From contig JBEKLP010000013.1 in NCBI GenBank assembly GCA_050010135.1, forward strand, positions 1 to 41,380: DNA of 41,380 nt, read 5' to 3'. A model generated the notes under the pieces. It was given only the letters and a program-made list of their open reading frames with translations. It searched no databases and was not told where the DNA came from. This stretch comes from FEN-1073 sp050010135 (GTDB lineage Bacteria > Chloroflexota > Anaerolineae > Anaerolineales > RBG-16-64-43). Below, piece after piece: positions 6,801 to 15,513 of this stretch (its first letter is position 1; each line of letters starts with the position of its first letter). Both the position numbers and the translations under genes were made by a program.

Positions 6801-9800
6801 TCACTCGCGCTTCATGGCTTTCATCACCTTGAGGAAGGCTTTGACGATCCGCGGATCGAATTGCTTTCCCGCGGACCGGTTGACCTCCCGCATGGCTTCA
6901 GGTTCCTGAAGGGCTTTGTGATACGGGCGGTCGGTGGTCATGGCGTTGAAGGAGTCCACCACCGCGATGATCCGCGCCCCTTCCGGAATCTCCTCGCCCT
7001 TCAGATGATCGGGATACCCGCTTCCATCCCAGTGTTCGTGATGATGGTAGATCCAGGGAATGATCTTGCGCAGCGGCTCCACCGGGCGGACGATTTGCGC
7101 GCTGTGATATGGATGCAGGTAGATCACGTCCCATTCCTCGGGAGTCAGCTCCTCCGGCTTGCGCAGGATGTTATCGGGAACGGCGATCTTGCCCACGTCG
7201 TGCAGGAGCGCCGCGAACTCGATCATCTCCAGATCGGCGCCCTCCCACCCCAGATCCCGCGCCAGATGGACCACGATCCGGGTGACGTCCTCGGAATGGC
7301 CGCGGGTGTACGGATCGCGCGCGTCGATGGCGGTGGCCAGGGAGGAGATCGCCGCCACAGAGATATCGCGCACGTCTTCGAAGAGTTTGGCGTTCTCGAG
7401 GGCGATCGCGGTCTGTCCCGCCAGCGCCGAGAACAGCGACTGGTCGGTATCGGAAAATCCGCTGCCCCCTTCGCGGTTGACCGCAAGCAGCACACCCAGA
7501 CCTTTTTTCCCGTGGATGATCGGAACGGCCAGTACATTTCTGGCGGGAACACCCAAAAGCATCTGCTCCGACTCGGGTTCCCGCTTCCAGCGCGGATCGG
7601 TTAGGACGTCCGGGACAATCGTCGGCCGCCCTTCGATGAAAACCCAGCCGATCAAGCCTTCTCCGCCCCGGTACTTCACTTCCGCTATCGAACCATCAGC
7701 GAGCCCGCCCACCCGCTGAAGCACAAGCCGTTCTTCGACCTCGCTCCAGAGGAAGACCATGACCGACTGGGCATGCACTGCCGGGGGAACCGTTTCGACG
7801 ATCAGCCGCACCACGTCTTCCAGGCGCAGACTCATCGAAACTGCCCGCCCGAACTCGTACAGCGAGCCCAACTCATGCACCCGGTGCTCCAACTGTTCGA
7901 AAAGAATCGCCCGGTGGATGGACCCGCCGGCAATGTCCGCGGCAGCCGTCAGCAACCGGATTTCATTTTCGTTGAATTGCGACCGGCTGAAGGAAACCAG
8001 AAGCAACGCTCCAACCACTTCATCCGCCGTCCGCAGCGGGAGGCACAGCGCCCCTCCCACCCCGCGCACCACCGCCAGCGATCCGGGGGGCGGTACCAAC
8101 AGCGGATCCCGCGGCAGGAAGGGCGTATGGCGCAATTCCCCGTCGGCCACAACCCCTCCGATCAATCCTTCGCCCAGGGGTACCCGCCGGTTGATCACTT
8201 CCGGTGCCAGGCCTTCCGCGGCGCGGCAGACGATCTCCTTGCCCTCCACCAGGGAGATGCTGGCCGCGTCGGCGCGCGCCATCTGCTGAGCCTTGCGCAA
8301 CAGCATCGGAAGCATTTCGTGTAGAGTCATCGCGCCCCGCAGAATGCTGGAAAGATCGTACAACGCGCCGACCTCTTCCAGCCTGCGTTTGGTCTCTTCG
8401 ATGAGGCGAACCCGCTCCAGGGCCATGGCCGCCGTGTTGGCGAAAATGGTCAACCCCCGGATTTCCTCGTCCGAAAATGAGTGCGGCTCGGAAAAGCGAA
8501 TGAAGAAAGTGCCGGTAATCCGCCCCGCGGTCCGCAGGGGAAGGCCGATTTGCGCATGGACACCCTCCAGGATGAGGTGCTCGGGGATAAGCATGCGCTC
8601 CGCATCCGGTTCGGGGACAACCAAATTCTTTCCTTCCTGGAAAATCTGCATGACGATCCCGTGCGGCCGGGGGGGCGGCTCCGGAGGCAATGGTCTCTTT
8701 GCGTCCGCGCCGATCTGCAATCCCACTGATCCGTCCGGCTCGATGAGGATGATCGTCGCCGAATGGGCGTGTGCGGATTGTGTGACTTTGGAGCAGATCG
8801 CGCGCGCGGTATCCTCCAGGGTGGAGAGGGAGATAATTTCCGAGCCCAGTTCGTACAGCCGTTCCGCCTGCTCGCGGCGGTGCTGCTCGGATTCGAAGAG
8901 TTGCGCATTGTGCACTGATCCGCCGATCTGCTGCCCGATCGTCTCCAGCAGATCGATGTCGTCCACGGCGAAGGTGCGTTCCGATCGCGTGAACAGGACC
9001 ACCACTCCCAGCGCCCGGCTCTTGGCGATCAACGGCGTGCTGGCCAGGATCCGGAAATCCGAATGGCGAATGGCTTCTGTAAGCGGGGCATCCGCCATAT
9101 CCTCCACCCGCGAGACGACTACGCGCTTTTCCTTGGCCGCCGCCCCGACGGCGCTTTGCTTGGGATCCACATTGACCATAGCCAGAACCAGATCTGGGGA
9201 TAGCCCCTGGTGGACGCGCAGTTTCAACATCGTGTTGTCCTCGAGAAGGATCCCGCCGGCGTCCATATGTAGGAGGTCCAGGATCCGGTCCAGGGAGACG
9301 GTGAGCACCTCCTCCAGCGCCAGGGTTTGGGAGGACACTCGGTCGATGGCGTAAAGCGTCGAGAGCCGGTGAGTCTGGCGTTCCACCGCAGAGGAGAGCG
9401 TGCCGTTCCAGTCGGCCATCTTCAGCCGCATGGTTTCGAACTCCCGGGAGAGCTCCGCCGTTTCGTCATTCCCGGTAACGCGCATCGGCGTGGCCAGGTC
9501 CCCGGCCGCCAGCCGCTGCGTGGCCCGCAACAACTCGCGAATCGGACCGAGCACCAGCTCTTCCTCCATCCACGCAAAGACGATTGCCAGCGCCAGGATG
9601 CCCCCGCCAAAATACACAAATTGCCAGCGAAGGGAGGTGAGCAAACCGAACACCTCGGTCTCCGGCCGCTGGACAACAACCGTCCACTGCGCGTCCGTAA
9701 GCGGAGCCAGTACCGCCACCTCGTTATCCGATGTGTGAATAAGCGTCTTGTCCAAACGGATGATCCCGGAAGTCGGTTTTTCAAGATACGGTTGGAGAAC

Positions 9801-10484
9801 GTCGTAATACGGCGCGGATTGCATGGCGAGATTTCCGTCGGCGCCGATCTCCAGGCTGTTGCCGCCGGAGTCGATCACCATGGCCTGATCGGTGCTTTGC
9901 CCCGCAAGCAACCGCATGAAATCCTGGATGGTCAGGGAGGCGAGGTCCGCCGATCCGCCGATCCATCCGATGACGCTTCCGCCGGAATCGATTATCGGTG
10001 CCAACAGAGTGATCTGGGGTTGGTCGCGATCGTCCCGGGAAAATCCGCTTGTCTGGCGATGTTTTGTTTGAAGCGCCGTTTGCACGACCTTTGAGGTCTG
10101 CAGCGCTTGCGCGGCGGCCGCGTCCATCGCGGGTTGCGATTGCAGCACCTCGCCCGAGCGGTCCAGGACAAAAACCCCTCCCGGAAACATCCCCGTATCC
10201 TTCAACCGGGAGAGAATTCCTTCGGCCGCTTTCGAGATATCCTCCCCGCCCTCAACCGTCGACGTCTGGTGAACCAGCACGCCGAAATAATCCTCCAGCC
10301 GGGAATCGATGCTCGCCGCCGCCAGACCGGCGTTTCGCAACTCCATCTGCTGGATGTGCGCGGTGCTTTGATTCAGCGCGGTAGAGCCGAGGAAGGCGAA
10401 GACGCCCAGCACGGCGACCACGGCGCCGATCACGACCACCAGTGTGCGCACGAAAATCGGAAATTGACGGAGCCAACGGATCAT
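6801..10484 (-). CDS. Membrane sensor with Cache-like, HAMP, four GAF and HD-GYP domains
   Basis: This 1227-residue signalling protein has, in order: a membrane helix at 12-33; an extracytoplasmic double-Cache-like sensor at about 38-285; a second helix at about 287-306; a HAMP linker at about 308-362; four GAF-type domains at about 385-530, 555-700, 720-870 and 885-1030; and a C-terminal HD-GYP domain from about 1040. The HD-GYP motifs are complete: RGHSEDV, LLHDVGKIAVPD, HHHEHWDGSGYP and the DSFNAMTTDRPY box. HD-GYP domains hydrolyse cyclic di-GMP, so this is probably an input-controlled phosphodiesterase in the inner membrane. Four GAF domains in tandem is unusual; their ligands cannot be read. 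The ATG directly follows the stop of rnz, which implies translational coupling. No diguanylate cyclase is present in the window. Confidence 0.93.
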   Translation of the reverse strand: MIRWLRQFPIFVRTLVVVIGAVVAVLGVFAFLGSTALNQSTAHIQQMELRNAGLAAASIDSRLEDYFGVLVHQTSTVEGGEDISKAAEGILSRLKDTGMFPGGVFVLDRSGEVLQSQPAMDAAAAQALQTSKVVQTALQTKHRQTSGFSRDDRDQPQITLLAPIIDSGGSVIGWIGGSADLASLTIQDFMRLLAGQSTDQAMVIDSGGNSLEIGADGNLAMQSAPYYDVLQPYLEKPTSGIIRLDKTLIHTSDNEVAVLAPLTDAQWTVVVQRPETEVFGLLTSLRWQFVYFGGGILALAIVFAWMEEELVLGPIRELLRATQRLAAGDLATPMRVTGNDETAELSREFETMRLKMADWNGTLSSAVERQTHRLSTLYAIDRVSSQTLALEEVLTVSLDRILDLLHMDAGGILLEDNTMLKLRVHQGLSPDLVLAMVNVDPKQSAVGAAAKEKRVVVSRVEDMADAPLTEAIRHSDFRILASTPLIAKSRALGVVVLFTRSERTFAVDDIDLLETIGQQIGGSVHNAQLFESEQHRREQAERLYELGSEIISLSTLEDTARAICSKVTQSAHAHSATIILIEPDGSVGLQIGADAKRPLPPEPPPRPHGIVMQIFQEGKNLVVPEPDAERMLIPEHLILEGVHAQIGLPLRTAGRITGTFFIRFSEPHSFSDEEIRGLTIFANTAAMALERVRLIEETKRRLEEVGALYDLSSILRGAMTLHEMLPMLLRKAQQMARADAASISLVEGKEIVCRAAEGLAPEVINRRVPLGEGLIGGVVADGELRHTPFLPRDPLLVPPPGSLAVVRGVGGALCLPLRTADEVVGALLLVSFSRSQFNENEIRLLTAAADIAGGSIHRAILFEQLEHRVHELGSLYEFGRAVSMSLRLEDVVRLIVETVPPAVHAQSVMVFLWSEVEERLVLQRVGGLADGSIAEVKYRGGEGLIGWVFIEGRPTIVPDVLTDPRWKREPESEQMLLGVPARNVLAVPIIHGKKGLGVLLAVNREGGSGFSDTDQSLFSALAGQTAIALENAKLFEDVRDISVAAISSLATAIDARDPYTRGHSEDVTRIVVHLARDLGWEGADLEMIEFAALLHDVGKIAVPDNILRKPEELTPEEWDVIYLHPYHSAQIVRPVEPLRKIIPWIYHHHEHWDGSGYPDHLKGEEIPEGARIIAVVDSFNAMTTDRPYHKALQEPEAMREVNRSAGKQFDPRIVKAFLKVMKAMKRE

Positions 10485-11405
10485 TTATTTTTCCCGGGCA
10501 ATGGAAAATCGGTCGAAATCTCTTGCCACAATCGCCTCCGGGAACACTTCCCGGGCTTCTTCCTGGACTTCCCGGTCGCGGTAGCGCCGTGAAATATGGG
10601 TGAGGAGCAATTTGCGTGCCTGCACCTGGCGGGCGAGATCAGCCGCCTGGCGGGCGGTCAGATGCGAAAACTCCCGCGCCAGATCCGCCTCCCGCTCGAG
10701 GTAGGTGGCTTCGATGACAAGCCCATCCACATTCCGGCAAGGCTCGACCAGGTTTTCGGTCCGTCCGCAATCGCCGACAAACGCCAGACGCGTGCCGGGC
10801 GTGAGCGGCCCGAGGACGTCGTCCGGCCGGACCTGCGAACCGTCGGCAAGCGTGCAGGTCTTCCCCGCCACCAGGGTCGCGCGCATCGGGCCGGCCGGCA
10901 CCCCGAGCGCATCGGCTTTGTCGGTGAGGAACGGACGGCGCGCTTTCTCCTCAAAGAGGAATCCAAACGTGCCGCCGCCACGATGGCTCACCGGAAACGC
11001 CGAGAGCCGGAAGGTGTCGTCTTCCATCAATGCGCCCGGTTCGATGATGTTGATCTCGAGCGGGATGGGCGGAGAGGCACCCCGCAAAACCACCCCGTAC
11101 AGCAGGTCGCGGATTCGGTTGGCCGCCGGCGTCCCGGCCCAGATCTCGAGTTTTTCGATCGCCTCCCAGCGCATGAAGGTGGAAAGCAGGCCGGCCAGAC
11201 CGAGGATATGGTCCAGGTGCGAATGGGTGATAAGGATTTTATCCAGCCGTTTGAATCCGAGGCCGGATTGAAGGATTTGTCGTTGCGTACCCTCGCCGCA
11301 ATCGATGAGAAACCGGTATTCCCGATGCAGCACCATCTGCGAAGGCAGGCCGCGCTGGATGGAGGGAGCCGAGGCAGAAGTGCCCAGGAACACAATCTCA
11401 AACAA
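10485..11405 (-). CDS. rnz: Ribonuclease Z
   Basis: RNase Z (306 residues) cuts the 3' trailer from tRNA precursors. The metallo-beta-lactamase zinc motif HSHLDH is at residues 61-66, preceded by the strand and loop FLIDCGEGTQRQ at 33-44. Later ligands fit SFVGDCGRTE-like and LLTHISRRYRD segments. The length matches the short bacterial form. The start is a TTG at 11405: the frame begins TTG-TTT-GAG for MFEIVFLG, with GGGAG six bases upstream, and the nearby ATG is out of frame. The stop codon is followed at once by the ATG of the GAF/HD-GYP sensor, so the two are read as a pair. A tRNA-processing enzyme coupled to a c-di-GMP enzyme has no obvious reason. Confidence 0.95.
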   Translation of the reverse strand: MFEIVFLGTSASAPSIQRGLPSQMVLHREYRFLIDCGEGTQRQILQSGLGFKRLDKILITHSHLDHILGLAGLLSTFMRWEAIEKLEIWAGTPAANRIRDLLYGVVLRGASPPIPLEINIIEPGALMEDDTFRLSAFPVSHRGGGTFGFLFEEKARRPFLTDKADALGVPAGPMRATLVAGKTCTLADGSQVRPDDVLGPLTPGTRLAFVGDCGRTENLVEPCRNVDGLVIEATYLEREADLAREFSHLTARQAADLARQVQARKLLLTHISRRYRDREVQEEAREVFPEAIVARDFDRFSIAREK

Positions 11406-11541
11406 GGCATGCTCCGGGAAAACGAGGATGGAACGAAAGGGATTCTACCCCAACGAAGAGGGTGAATTTACGCGGATTAAACAACCCGGCCAATCCCCGG
11501 CATTTGCGGGCCTGGAACATGCGTTTCCGATCCGGCGCGGC

Positions 11542-12336
11542 TCAGGGCAGGATATCCCGCCTCTGAAAGACAGCCAATCCCGCTCCAAAGCATACGATGG
11601 AGAGGAGGATCAGAATAGCGGCATGAACCGGGAAGATGCCTGTCGAGAGCGGACTGCTGGCGGAATACCAATAATACAGGGTCCATTCCTTGACGGGCGC
11701 GAGTTTTACAGAGAGTGGAACCAGGCCGTTGAGGATGAATCCGCCCACGGCAAGCGTGGCCGCTGCGCCCGCCGCGGTTGAGCTGCCGCGGACGGCGGCG
11801 GCCAGGCCGAAAGCGACTGACCCGAAGAAGAGCGTGATCGGTACCGTCTGCAATCCAGCCAATATCCATTTGACTGCCGGCACGTCGGAGCCGATGATCC
11901 AGCCGCCGAGTGCCATGCTCGCGCCGATCAGCAGCCCGATCCCCAGGATGGCCGCGGCCAGCGCGGCATACTTTTCCAGAAGGATCTTCCAGCGCGGGAC
12001 GGGATGCGAGAGCAGAAATTCCATCGTCCCCGTGTCTACCTCCGCCGTTACCATGCCGATTGCCGCGGCGACGGCATAAATAGCCAGCGCCAGCGGGAGG
12101 TAGATCAGCAGCGAGTAGGTCATGTAGCCTTCGACGGAGCCGACGTATTGCACGTTGCCCAGGAAGGCCATGAACCCCTGCGGCAGGCTTCCGATGAACT
12201 TGTTCAGTTGATCGTTTACCGACAGGGTCGGGTAAAAGAGTTGGGTGAACACGGCGAGCGAACCGATGCCGAGCCCCCAATAGAGCACAGCCATCGTTTG
12301 ATCACGGAGCGTTTTCAGGAAGATGTTACGCAGCAT
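11542..12336 (-). CDS. ABC-2 type transporter permease
   Basis: From the ATG at 12336 this is a 264-residue protein beginning MLRNIFLKTLRDQTMAVLYW, with about six membrane helices. The segment EVDTGTMEFLLSHPVPRWKI is the cytoplasmic coupling loop typical of ABC-2 permeases (sequence E-x-x-x-G-T-x-E-x-L-L-x-x-P-V-x-R). A longer frame reaches 12399, but this ATG is preferred because AAGGAGGTT lies just upstream. The start overlaps the end of the ATPase gene by 11 bases, so the pair is translationally coupled. Such pairs export drugs, lipids or other hydrophobic compounds, or act in envelope biogenesis. The substrate is unknown. Confidence 0.9.
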   Translation of the reverse strand: MLRNIFLKTLRDQTMAVLYWGLGIGSLAVFTQLFYPTLSVNDQLNKFIGSLPQGFMAFLGNVQYVGSVEGYMTYSLLIYLPLALAIYAVAAAIGMVTAEVDTGTMEFLLSHPVPRWKILLEKYAALAAAILGIGLLIGASMALGGWIIGSDVPAVKWILAGLQTVPITLFFGSVAFGLAAAVRGSSTAAGAAATLAVGGFILNGLVPLSVKLAPVKEWTLYYWYSASSPLSTGIFPVHAAILILLSIVCFGAGLAVFQRRDILP

Positions 12337-13231
12337 GGGAACCTCCTTCCCGGTAGAAGGCCAGGAAGAATTCCTCCAGGTTGGGTTCATAGGTGACAAT
12401 ATTGCGCACGGGGTAGCGGGCGGCGGCCTTGATCAAGGCATCCAAATTACCCTGGACGACCATGCTCAGGGTGAAACCGGAAACCCTGACCTCCGTAACC
12501 CCGGGGATGGAACGGAAATCGTCCGCGCTTACCGGACCGTCAAAAATAAAATCGATCCGGCGAATGGCTTTTTGTTTCAGACCGGCAACGGTTTCCACCG
12601 CCGCAAGCTTTCCTTCTCGAAGCAAGCCCACCCGGTCGCAGAGGCGCTCCACTTCCGGCAGGACGTGCGAGGAAAAGAAAACCGTGCGGCCGTCTCGGCG
12701 CACCTCGTCCAGGAGTTCGTAGAGCACCTGCTGGACCAGCGGGTCCAAACCGTTGGTCGGTTCGTCCAGGATGACCAGTTCCGGTTTGTGCATCAGCGCG
12801 AGGATAAGCCCCACCTTTTGCCGGTTGCCGTGGGAATAGGCGCGGATCGGGCGGCCCAGGTCGATATCCAAAAGCCCGGCCAGGCGGACGATTTCCGCAT
12901 GGGGCACGCCGCCCCGTAAATGGGCGGAGTAATCCAGAATCTCGCGACCGGTGAGGCCGGGATAGAGCGCCAACTCACCCGGCAGATAGCCCATCCTTTG
13001 CCGGATCGCCCGCCCGTCCTTGCGCGGATCGAGCCCGAGGACAAGCGCCGTGCCGCGTGTGGGGCGGAGGATATCCAGCAGCAAACGGATTGTGGTGGTT
13101 TTTCCGGCGCCGTTGGGTCCGAGGAATCCGAAGATCTCGCCCCGCTGCACGCGGAGATCGAGTTTCTCGATCCCACGCGATTTTCCGTAGGTTTTTGTCA
13201 GCCCATGCGTTTCGATGACCAGATTTTCCAT
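12326..13231 (-). CDS. ABC transporter ATP-binding protein
   Basis: This 301-residue ATPase drives the permease encoded directly after it. Walker A is GPNGAGKTTT at about residues 39-48, Walker B is LVILDEPTNGLDP at about 152-164, and the switch histidine is in FFSSHVLPEVERL. The signature motif is YSHGNRQKVGL rather than LSGGQ, a variant that keeps the central glycine. The last 90 residues form a C-terminal extension (FIFDGPVSADDFRSIPG) seen in ABC-2 exporters of the drug/antibiotic type. The ATG at 13231 has only a distant AAGGGAG upstream. The gene is divergent from the ArsR-family gene, about 150 bases away. Confidence 0.95.
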   Translation of the reverse strand: MENLVIETHGLTKTYGKSRGIEKLDLRVQRGEIFGFLGPNGAGKTTTIRLLLDILRPTRGTALVLGLDPRKDGRAIRQRMGYLPGELALYPGLTGREILDYSAHLRGGVPHAEIVRLAGLLDIDLGRPIRAYSHGNRQKVGLILALMHKPELVILDEPTNGLDPLVQQVLYELLDEVRRDGRTVFFSSHVLPEVERLCDRVGLLREGKLAAVETVAGLKQKAIRRIDFIFDGPVSADDFRSIPGVTEVRVSGFTLSMVVQGNLDALIKAAARYPVRNIVTYEPNLEEFFLAFYREGGSHAA

Positions 13232-13344
13232 AGCGCTGAGATGCTCCCTTCCGGCAATCCGTAGCGGGGATGTGTTCCCAGAGCAGGTTTGCCTTCTTCC
13301 GGAGAAGTGGAAACGATTTTAACCCCCTTTAGAAAAACCGTCCG

Positions 13345-13388
13345 TTGACAAATTATCCGCAGGCGATTATATTCAATAAATTGAATAT
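13345..13388 (+). promoter_or_regulatory. Promoter plus palindromic operator of the ArsR-family regulator
   Basis: TTGACA at 13345-13350 and TATATT at 13368-13373 are 17 bases apart, close to the sigma-70 consensus. The -10 box is part of a perfect palindrome, ATATTCAAT at 13369-13377 and ATTGAATAT at 13380-13388, with a two-base centre. ArsR-family repressors bind AT-rich palindromes with TTCAA/TTGAA half sites over their own promoters, so this is very probably the autoregulatory operator. Confidence 0.85.
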
Positions 13389-13815
13389 GTTTCCCATGGA
13401 AGACCTGGAGCAAGAAGCGGAGATTTTTAGAACCTTGGGCCACCCCGTGCGGTTGGCAATCGTGGATGCGCTCCGCGGCGGCGAACAATGCGTTTGCCAT
13501 CTGGAAAACGCGCTGGGATTCCGCCAAGCCTACATTTCGCAACAACTGGCGATGCTAAAAGAAGCGGGCATCGTGCAGGACCGTCGCGACGGGTGGAACA
13601 TCTATTATTTTGTGAGATGGCCAGAAGTTTTCACCCTTCTGAAAACAGTACATCAGGCGGCGGATCCGGGGGCAAAATCGGCCGACCGGCCGCTCCCGCC
13701 GAAGAAACTCCAAACCGGATGTCCCTGCCCAAAATGCTCGGCCCCGGGGAATGGTAAAAGACGATCCCCCGCCCTTCCGGCTTTGGGAAAACCCGTTCCA
13801 AAGACAAGAAGATAA
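13387..13815 (+). CDS. ArsR-family metal/metalloid-responsive repressor
   Basis: This winged-helix protein has about 142 residues from the ATG at 13387 (139 if the ATG at 13396 is used). The DNA-binding part runs FRTLGHPVRLAIVDALRGG to YISQQLAMLKEAGIV, followed by the wing RRDGWNIYYF. CVC at about residues 35-37, in EQCVCHLENAL, matches the ELCVCDL motif whose cysteines bind As(III) or soft metals in ArsR and CadC. The C-terminal tail, about 50 residues longer than a minimal ArsR, is basic and holds a further cluster, GCPCPKCSA, that could bind metal. The predicted start of transcription is near 13380, so the leader is too short for a normal ribosome binding site and none is seen. The gene leads a plus-strand resistance cluster: the permease ATG is four bases after the stop. 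Confidence 0.92.
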   Translation: MFPMEDLEQEAEIFRTLGHPVRLAIVDALRGGEQCVCHLENALGFRQAYISQQLAMLKEAGIVQDRRDGWNIYYFVRWPEVFTLLKTVHQAADPGAKSADRPLPPKKLQTGCPCPKCSAPGNGKRRSPALPALGKPVPKTRR

Positions 13816-13819
13816 CACC

Positions 13820-14875
13820 ATGAATCGTTCTCTTCCATCATCCGCCAATGGTTCGCGGACATTCGGAATCCGAATATTCGCATGGATCGTAGTATCAGCA
13901 GCAGCCTGGCTGGCGGCCTACTCTCTGATCCAGCCGCTGACGGATTGGCTGACTTTTTCCGCGCTCGGCCTGCCGCGGAACTCTCCGCTCGGCCAATCCA
14001 TCGCATTCTTCCTGTACGATGTCCCGAAAATCATCCTGCTCTTGGGCGGCATGATTTTCCTGATCTCATTCCTGCGCACTTTCTTCAGCGCGGAGCGGAC
14101 CCGCGCCCTGCTGGGCGGGAAGCGCGAAGGCGTCGGTAATGTTCTTGCAGCAATGCTGGGAATTGTCACGCCGTTCTGTTCGTGCTCGGCCGTCCCTCTT
14201 TTCATCGGCTTCGTCGAATCCGGAATCCCACTGGGGGTGACCTTCTCCTTTCTGATCGCCGCCCCGACCATCAACGAAGTTGCGGTGGTGATGCTTTTTG
14301 GATTGTTTGGCTGGAAGGTGGCGGGGTTGTACATTGCATCCGGGCTGGTCATCGCCATCCTAGCCGGGATGGTCATCGGGCGGCTGAAGATGGAACGCTA
14401 CGTGGAAGATTTTGTCTGGCAGCTTCAACAGCAGGGAGGTGCCGAGGGCGAGAAACTCGACCTGCAGATACGCATTCGGCGTTCGTGGGAGTCGGTCAAA
14501 GAAATCGTCGGCAAGGTCTGGCTGTACGTAGTGATCGGCATCGCCGTCGGGGCGGGGATTCACGGCTACGTGCCCGTAAGCGCCCTCTCTAGCATCATGG
14601 GCAAGCAAGCTTGGTGGTCCGTACCGGCAGCTGTACTGCTCGGCATCCCGCTGTATTCCAATGCGGCGGGGGTGATCCCAATCGTAAGCGCGCTGATGGA
14701 AAAAGGCGCCTCGCTCGGCACGGTGTTGGCTTTTATGATGTCGGTGGTTGGGTTAAGCCTGCCGGAGTTGATCATCCTGCGCCGCGTTCTCAAACCTCCG
14801 CTGATCGCGGTGTTCGTCGGCGTCATCGCTATGGCGATTATCCTGACGGGGTATTTGTTCAACGGAATTTTATGA
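13820..14875 (+). CDS. UPF0718 (DUF318) permease, ArsP-like
   Basis: This 351-residue protein has about eight membrane helices. The motif TPFCSCSAVPLFIGF at about residues 115-129 and its partner LLGIPLYSNAAGVIPI near 275-290 identify the DUF318/UPF0718 permease family. The family includes ArsP, an efflux pump for trivalent organoarsenicals, and the membrane cysteine pair CSC is the proposed binding site. The long hydrophilic loop between the two halves (QLQQQGGAEGEKLDLQIRIR) is normal for the family. The start at 13820 is chosen because it is four bases after the regulator stop and precedes the first helix. Regulation by the upstream ArsR-type repressor is very likely. The natural substrate is not known; arsenic, another metalloid or a thiol adduct are all possible. 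Confidence 0.85.
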   Translation: MNRSLPSSANGSRTFGIRIFAWIVVSAAAWLAAYSLIQPLTDWLTFSALGLPRNSPLGQSIAFFLYDVPKIILLLGGMIFLISFLRTFFSAERTRALLGGKREGVGNVLAAMLGIVTPFCSCSAVPLFIGFVESGIPLGVTFSFLIAAPTINEVAVVMLFGLFGWKVAGLYIASGLVIAILAGMVIGRLKMERYVEDFVWQLQQQGGAEGEKLDLQIRIRRSWESVKEIVGKVWLYVVIGIAVGAGIHGYVPVSALSSIMGKQAWWSVPAAVLLGIPLYSNAAGVIPIVSALMEKGASLGTVLAFMMSVVGLSLPELIILRRVLKPPLIAVFVGVIAMAIILTGYLFNGIL

Positions 14876-14927
14876 ATCCGGAGTCCCATCGCCTGAAACA
14901 TCGACCCTTACCCTGAGGAGACGGAAA

Positions 14928-15509
14928 ATGGCGAATCGGGCAGCCCGTTGGGTCTCGATATTTTTCGACAGTTCGTTCCTTTCGCTGCCGATCTTTTTAT
15001 TAATCGGATGGCGGGAGCGGGGTGCATCCGGATTGGCATGGGCTGCCATCGCGCTGCTGATCGTCACAGGTATTCCCCTGATCTATATGATCCTTGGAAG
15101 GAGGATTGGCGGGGTAAGCGATTTCGAATTGAGCCGGCGCGGAGAACGTCCGCGCTTTATTGCGGTAAGCATATGCAGCGACCTGCTGGCACTCGTACTT
15201 TTAATTTTTCTCGGCGGTCCGCATCTACTGCGAGTGATGGCGCTAACCTATCTCTGCCTGGGGATTGCCATGCTCATGATCTCGAGCTTCTGGAAGATCA
15301 GTCTGCACATGGCGGGTTTCAGCGGCTTCGCCACCGCTCTGACCTTCGTCTTTGGACCGGCCGCGCTGATAGCCTTTCTTGGTCTTCCTGTGTTGGCGTG
15401 GGCGCGGTGGCATCGACGCAAGCATACTGTTGCACAACTTATTGCCGGTGCGCTGGTCGGCGGGTCGATAACCTTCCTGGTGTTTGGATGGATAGGAAAA
15501 TGGGTTTAG
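14928..15509 (+). CDS. Membrane protein, divergent PAP2-like
   Basis: This 193-residue protein has five or six helices. Some motifs recall type 2 phosphatidic acid phosphatases in weakened form: SRRGERPRF for the basic first box, WKISLHMAGFSG for the S-x-H second box, and RRKHTVAQLIAGALVGG for the R-x5-H-x3-D/Q-x2-AG third box. In canonical PAP2 enzymes the third box ends in Asp; here the position looks like Gln, as in some uncharacterised relatives. GAGGAG lies upstream of the ATG at 14928. The gene is packed between the ArsP-like permease and chrA, with chrA starting four bases after its stop, so it is a member of the resistance operon. A role in metal resistance is not known for such a protein. 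It may act on membrane lipids or polyprenyl phosphate. Confidence 0.6.
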   Translation: MANRAARWVSIFFDSSFLSLPIFLLIGWRERGASGLAWAAIALLIVTGIPLIYMILGRRIGGVSDFELSRRGERPRFIAVSICSDLLALVLLIFLGGPHLLRVMALTYLCLGIAMLMISSFWKISLHMAGFSGFATALTFVFGPAALIAFLGLPVLAWARWHRRKHTVAQLIAGALVGGSITFLVFGWIGKWV

Positions 15510-15513
15510 GGCA

